Origin: Mermis nigrescens
Lineage: Eukaryota > Nematoda > Enoplea > Mermithida > Mermithidae
Length of the DNA: 64,000 bases
Reading direction: 5' to 3'
Assembly (NCBI GenBank): GCA_036768485.1
Contig: JAVLUZ010000154.1
Span: 23,036,685 to 23,100,684 of the forward strand
Shown here: positions 60,130 to 64,000 of the stretch, in pieces
How the letters are laid out: each line of letters opens with the position of its first letter
How positions within the stretch are numbered: the stretch's first letter is position 1
The notes under the pieces: model-generated
Seen by the model: only the letters and a program-made list of their open reading frames with translations
Told to the model about the DNA's origin: nothing
Database searches by the model: none
Position numbers and translations under genes: made by a program

Positions 60130-60265
60130 TAGGGATACAACGGGTACCCGGACCCGGACCCGTTATTACCCGGTTCTTTTTTTGGACCCGGACCCGGAAC
60201 CACTATTGAAAATTTTTGAGACCTGGACCCGGACCTGGAACCGGTAAAATTTTGCTGAATGGCGG
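60130..60265. mobile_element. hAT-like terminus, family D3 (ACCCGG hexamers)
   Basis: It starts TAGGGATACAACGGGTACCC and continues with arrays of GGACCC/ACCCGG. The layout mirrors family D: array, ATTACCCGG, TTCTTTTTTGG, array. The other end was not found in the window and may lie beyond the LINE that follows. Confidence 0.7.
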
Positions 60266-60427
60266 GCGACTAAAGACATTATTTGCAACTTCTAAATCTT
60301 CACATTAATACCAGATAGTATTTCAAAAACAATCAGATTCGTTTACTTGTATTAGTTGAAGAGGCAATAAATCAGGGTCAAGGTGTTTTTGAATTTGTTC
60401 AAATTTTTCTGCCCCATCTGTTTGCCG

Positions 60428-61063
60428 ATGGGGAAACGCATGTTTTCGCTCGAATCTAAGCTCACCAGCTTGGAAAAACGGTTCGCTTCATTCGAATCTA
60501 CGGTTACAAGTCGTCTCGACAAGCTGGCTGATCTGGTCACGAAAAATCCTGCTCCGAACAATCTAGCCGCTGTCCATCCACCGATGGATCTCAACAAGAT
60601 GGTCATTAGTGCTGTTCGTGATACGATGGAAGCCGAGTCAAAAAAGACCACTGTCGTCCTGGAAAACTTCGCTCCGATCAATCAAGACGAGAAATTGGAC
60701 GATGATGTCAAGCGTTTTGCCTCACAGACCGGTTTCGACACGACAAAACTCGTCAGCATCCGTCGGTCGGGCCCTGTCATCGTCTCGAGGAAGGACAATT
60801 GCGATTTGCCACGGATCCTTAAGGTAAAGTGTGATTCCGAACAATCAAAGGCCGAATTGATCCGTTGCGTTTCAAAATTTTCTGATCGAGGCCGTCGATC
60901 GAAGGTCTATGCTAGACCTGATCGCACTTGGCAACAGCGCGAAACCCTTCGCCATTTGAACGCTGAATTGGCTGAAAAACGGGATTCGGGCGAGATGAAT
61001 TGGTTCATCAATCGTAATTCTTATGAGTTGAAGCAGTTTAAGCGTCTTTTGCCTCGCCCTTAG
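60428..61063 (+). CDS. LINE ORF1 protein
   Basis: 211 residues from the first in-frame ATG (MGKRMFSLESKLTSLEKRFA). A stop lies upstream in frame at 60368. The N-terminus has heptad-like leucines (about residues 7-35), as expected of a coiled coil that trimerises ORF1p. The middle (LDLNKMVISAVRDTMEAESKK onward in general layout) and the basic C-terminus (SKVYARPDRTWQQRETLRHL) resemble the RNA-binding ORF1 proteins of non-LTR retrotransposons. The frame is intact. It ends with TAG, and the same frame continues without another stop into ORF2. It aligns with the ORF1-like region of the minus-strand LINE at 54465-55007. Confidence 0.88.
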   Translation: MGKRMFSLESKLTSLEKRFASFESTVTSRLDKLADLVTKNPAPNNLAAVHPPMDLNKMVISAVRDTMEAESKKTTVVLENFAPINQDEKLDDDVKRFASQTGFDTTKLVSIRRSGPVIVSRKDNCDLPRILKVKCDSEQSKAELIRCVSKFSDRGRRSKVYARPDRTWQQRETLRHLNAELAEKRDSGEMNWFINRNSYELKQFKRLLPRP

Positions 61064-63877
61064 GGAGTTCACGCCCCTACTGTTCCTGTTAAAAAGCTAA
61101 ATTCTAAGAAAATCAATATCAACTGTGTTTTATTTAATGCTAGAAGTTTGCAAAATAAGATATCTGAATTTCATGCTCTACTTTCTTCAGAACGTTATGA
61201 TTTAGTGTTCGTCTCTGAGACATGGTTACATGATCATATTTCTGATGGCCTTATTTGTCCATATGCAACTTATTCTGTTCACAGATGTGACAGAATTGGC
61301 TATAGGGGAGGAGGTGTCGCACTCTTTTTCAAGAAGTCCCTAAAAATCAACAATGTTCCTATTGTGGAAGAATTCTTGTGTCCTGAAGTATTAGTTTGTG
61401 ATTTTCACTTGTGTAAAAAATCTGTCAGATTCATAATGTGTTATCGTCCACCCCAATATGACTCAGAAATCGCTAATAAGTTAAGTAAATTATTTGAACA
61501 TTATGTCGAAAATGCTCAAAATTGTATCCTACTAGGTGATTTTAATTTGCCTGATTTGAATTTGAATATTATTTCTGCTTATAGAAAGCCTGTGACACAA
61601 GTATTTTATGATTGTTTTGTCAATCTTGGTCTTATACAATTATCTTTTGATCCAAATAGAGATGAAAATATTCTTGATCTAATTTTGTGTACTTCCAGCA
61701 ATCTTGTCTTCAATGTATTAACTACTGAACCTTTCTCTAATAGTGATCATTGTAGCATTGAGTTCAGTTTACCTGCGTCTGTAGTACCCAACCAAACTTC
61801 CCTTGAGTATGACTTTAGAAAAGTGGACTATGCATCTATCGAGATTTTTTTAGCCTCTATCGATTGGCACCTCTGTTTTACCCATTGCATTAGCATTAAC
61901 GATTTTTATGTTGTTTTTCTTGACATAATTAATGAGGCTATATATCGATACGTTCCCTTTAAGCATACTGTGCATAAAAAATCACTGCCAAAGTCGTGTC
62001 GTAAATTGCAAGTAATTAAAAAGGAACTTTGGGAAAAGTATAAAAAGAGTCGTTGCCCTGTTATTTTAAGCAAGTATAAGAAGATTACTAAAGAAATTAA
62101 ATTTGCTTTGAAAGATCTTTTCACGAGGGAGGAACGTAAGCTTTTAAATTCTCGAAATGTAAAAAATTTTTATTCTTTCGTAAATGACCGGTTAATAAAG
62201 ACAAAGTCAGCTTCAATATTAATGTGTGATGGTAGGATGATAGATAATGATTTTGAAAAAGCTAATGCTTACAACTCTTTTTTTGCGAGTAATTTTGTTA
62301 TTAACGATCTTGTTTCTCCCCATTTCGCAAACAGAGTCAAAAGTGATGCTCATCCTCTTTCTGTAAAATTTGATTTTCTGACTATTTCTGAATCCATAAG
62401 TAGGCTTAAGCCCACTTTGTCGCTTGGCCCCGATGGCTTGTGTGCATATTTTAATAAAAAGTTGAAAACAGTGTTGCTCTCACCTTTAGAAACCATCTTC
62501 AACGTTTCTTATCAAAGTGGAAAGATACCCGATTTTTGGCGAAAAGCTGTTGTGATCCCAGTTCATAAAAAGGGGGATATGTCATCAGTTGATAACTATC
62601 GTCCAATTTCCTTATGTTGTGTTTCTTGTAAATTAATGGAATCTATAATGAACATGTCCTTGCTTTCTTATCTAGAGAAGCAAAATCTGCTAAGTGAAAA
62701 ACAGTTTGGTTTTAGAAAAAATAGATCATGTGCGTTACAACTTGTTGAGTGCAAAAATCAGTGGACCAAATTTCTAGATGAGGGAATTCCTGTTGACATT
62801 GTCTACATTGACTTTTGTAAGGCTTTTGATACCGTGTCACACCAAAAACTGCTAATTAAGTTGGCATCTTATGGACTGAACAAACTCTCTTTTAATTGGA
62901 TCGAAAATTTCTTGACTAATAGATCCCAAGTCGTTAAAATTAAAAATTCTTTATCTGATTCCATTCCTGTTACCAGTGGCGTGCCCCAGGGTAGTATACT
63001 AGGTCCCACACTTTTTTTAATCTTCATTAACGACTTATGTGAAATGCGCCAAAACAGTAATTTTACTTTGTTTGCTGACGATATCAAACTTTGGAATCTA
63101 TCATCCAATTTCATGACACTTCAAGCTGACATAAATTATGTGCATGAGTGGGCCAATACATGGCAATTAAAAATATCAGTTAATAAATGTTTAGTTCTAT
63201 ATCTGGGTAGTTCAAACCCTAGGCATTCTTATCACATAAATGATTTCTATCTTTCTACTGACACACTTTGTGTAAAAGATTTGGGTGTTTTTCTGAATTC
63301 TAATTTATCGTCCAGATCTCATTGTGAATATATTGTGAAAAAAGGCATGCAGTTAAGCAATCTGATCTTGCGTAGTTTTATTTCTAAAGATAGATTATTA
63401 CTTGTTAAGGCCTTCATTACTTACGTTCGACCAGTGCTTGAATTTTGCTGTGTTTTGTGGAGTCCTTACCTGCTGTGTGATATCACCTCCGTCGAACGGG
63501 TTCAAAGAAGGTTTACGAAACGAATTTTTAGTGATAAAAATTTGACATATGCTGAAAGATTACACGAACTTGGTCTGGACACTCTTGAGCTAAGACGCCT
63601 CCATAACGACCTAACATTAGCCTTTTCTATTATCAAATGTAAAGCTCTTCCTTTCAAGGATTTCTTCACAATTAATTTAAATTCTAATCGAGCAGCAAAT
63701 TCTTGTAAACTTCTCGTCAATCATGTAAATAAAAATTGCAGAAAATTTGATTTTTGTAATCGAATAATTCCTATCTGGAACTCTCTACCTGAACAGATTA
63801 TAAGTGCTCCAAATAAACACGTTTTTCTGACTAAACTTAAAAGATTAAACCTTTCTAAATTTCTTAAAGGGGCGTAA
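61064..63877 (+). CDS. LINE ORF2: endonuclease and reverse transcriptase
   Basis: The open frame begins right after the ORF1 TAG. The conserved part starts with VLFNARSLQNK. Numbered from the TTG at 61148 (909 codons), the apurinic-type endonuclease has SETWL (23-27), GDFN (130-133) and SDH (199-201). The reverse transcriptase has VIPVHKKGD, FGFRKNRSC, motif A YIDFCKAFD (from 553), motif B SGVPQGSILGPTLF, and motif C FADD (642-645). The C-terminal domain has YVRPVLEFCCVLWSP and VERVQRRFTKRIF. All key residues are present and there is no frameshift. No ATG lies before the endonuclease core. Similarity is to the CR1/L2/Jockey group. Target-primed reverse transcription is the expected role. Confidence 0.93.
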   Translation, partial: GVHAPTVPVKKLNSKKININCVLFNARSLQNKISEFHALLSSERYDLVFVSETWLHDHISDGLICPYATYSVHRCDRIGYRGGGVALFFKKSLKINNVPIVEEFLCPEVLVCDFHLCKKSVRFIMCYRPPQYDSEIANKLSKLFEHYVENAQNCILLGDFNLPDLNLNIISAYRKPVTQVFYDCFVNLGLIQLSFDPNRDENILDLILCTSSNLVFNVLTTEPFSNSDHCSIEFSLPASVVPNQTSLEYDFRKVDYASIEIFLASIDWHLCFTHCISINDFYVVFLDIINEAIYRYVPFKHTVHKKSLPKSCRKLQVIKKELWEKYKKSRCPVILSKYKKITKEIKFALKDLFTREERKLLNSRNVKNFYSFVNDRLIKTKSASILMCDGRMIDNDFEKANAYNSFFASNFVINDLVSPHFANRVKSDAHPLSVKFDFLTISESISRLKPTLSLGPDGLCAYFNKKLKTVLLSPLETIFNVSYQSGKIPDFWRKAVVIPVHKKGDMSSVDNYRPISLCCVSCKLMESIMNMSLLSYLEKQNLLSEKQFGFRKNRSCALQLVECKNQWTKFLDEGIPVDIVYIDFCKAFDTVSHQKLLIKLASYGLNKLSFNWIENFLTNRSQVVKIKNSLSDSIPVTSGVPQGSILGPTLFLIFINDLCEMRQNSNFTLFADDIKLWNLSSNFMTLQADINYVHEWANTWQLKISVNKCLVLYLGSSNPRHSYHINDFYLSTDTLCVKDLGVFLNSNLSSRSHCEYIVKKGMQLSNLILRSFISKDRLLLVKAFITYVRPVLEFCCVLWSPYLLCDITSVERVQRRFTKRIFSDKNLTYAERLHELGLDTLELRRLHNDLTLAFSIIKCKALPFKDFFTINLNSNRAANSCKLLVNHVNKNCRKFDFCNRIIPIWNSLPEQIISAPNKHVFLTKLKRLNLSKFLKGA

Positions 63878-64000
63878 GTAAGAGCAGTTTTTTCTATTGC
63901 CTTTACGTTTACCCTGCTTCGTCATACTTAATTTGTTTTGTCTTTCATGTATTTTCATTTTCGTTCATTCGTCCTATCCATGTATGTTAATATTTTCTTT
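63878..64000 (+). other. LINE 3' untranslated region, cut by the window edge
   Basis: It starts GGGGCGTAAGTAAGAGC, similar to the 3' region after ORF2 in the copy ending at 50632 (GGGGCGTATGTAATTGC). The tail is beyond the window. Confidence 0.8.

Overview
The window looks like AT-rich nuclear DNA from an animal, most likely an invertebrate. It has a multi-exon C2H2 zinc-finger gene with GT-AG introns, CR1/Jockey-like non-LTR retrotransposons, very many hAT-like DNA transposons, microsatellites and minisatellites. I see no prokaryotic or organellar features. I cannot name the species. All element names below (A, B, C, D, E, F, G, H, K, R and so on) are provisional labels used only here. Target-site duplications (TSDs), terminal inverted repeats (TIRs) and splice sites were read by eye, and no database search was possible.

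Host gene (minus strand, about 24.04 to 5.47 kb). Four exons join in phase: 24044-23756 (three C2H2 fingers), 11218-11122 (one finger), 11036-10075 (a long linker, two fingers and the first half of another) and 5659-5474 (second half of that finger, a last degenerate finger, stop codon). The two large introns (about 12.5 kb and 4.4 kb) are filled with transposons.

Transposon landscape. Most of the rest is hAT-like elements with short TIRs and 8-bp TSDs, nested inside one another. One nest lies at 11427-19596 inside the large intron (P > H3 > A > H2 > E > S, six levels). A larger one at 31016-46231 is ten levels deep (R2 > F > D2 > E > K > H > G > C > R > K). Nine of those ten levels close on an exact or 7/8 TSD pair; the E level does not. 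Remnants of hAT transposases sit in H (40.7-43.0 kb), in D2 (split between 32.7 and 45.5 kb), in C (26.6-27.0 kb) and in Y (57.8-58.0 kb). Two recurrent motifs cross family boundaries. GC-rich hexamer arrays lie just inside the TIRs, a different hexamer in each family. A hairpin core, CGGCGC-GAA-GCGCCG, lies inside several AT-rich families.

Right third (47.6-64 kb). LINE copies dominate: fragments at 48.5-50.6 kb, a nearly complete but frameshifted copy on the minus strand (55.0-51.3 kb), two related 5'-truncated copies (55.0-57.4 kb plus; 59.2-58.2 kb minus) and one almost intact element (60.4 kb to the window edge). In the intact element ORF1 and the endonuclease-reverse transcriptase ORF2 share a frame and are separated by one UAG. 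Hosts of insertion and inserted elements give a relative chronology: LINE > R > F at 55-57 kb and Y > LINE at 57.6-59.5 kb.
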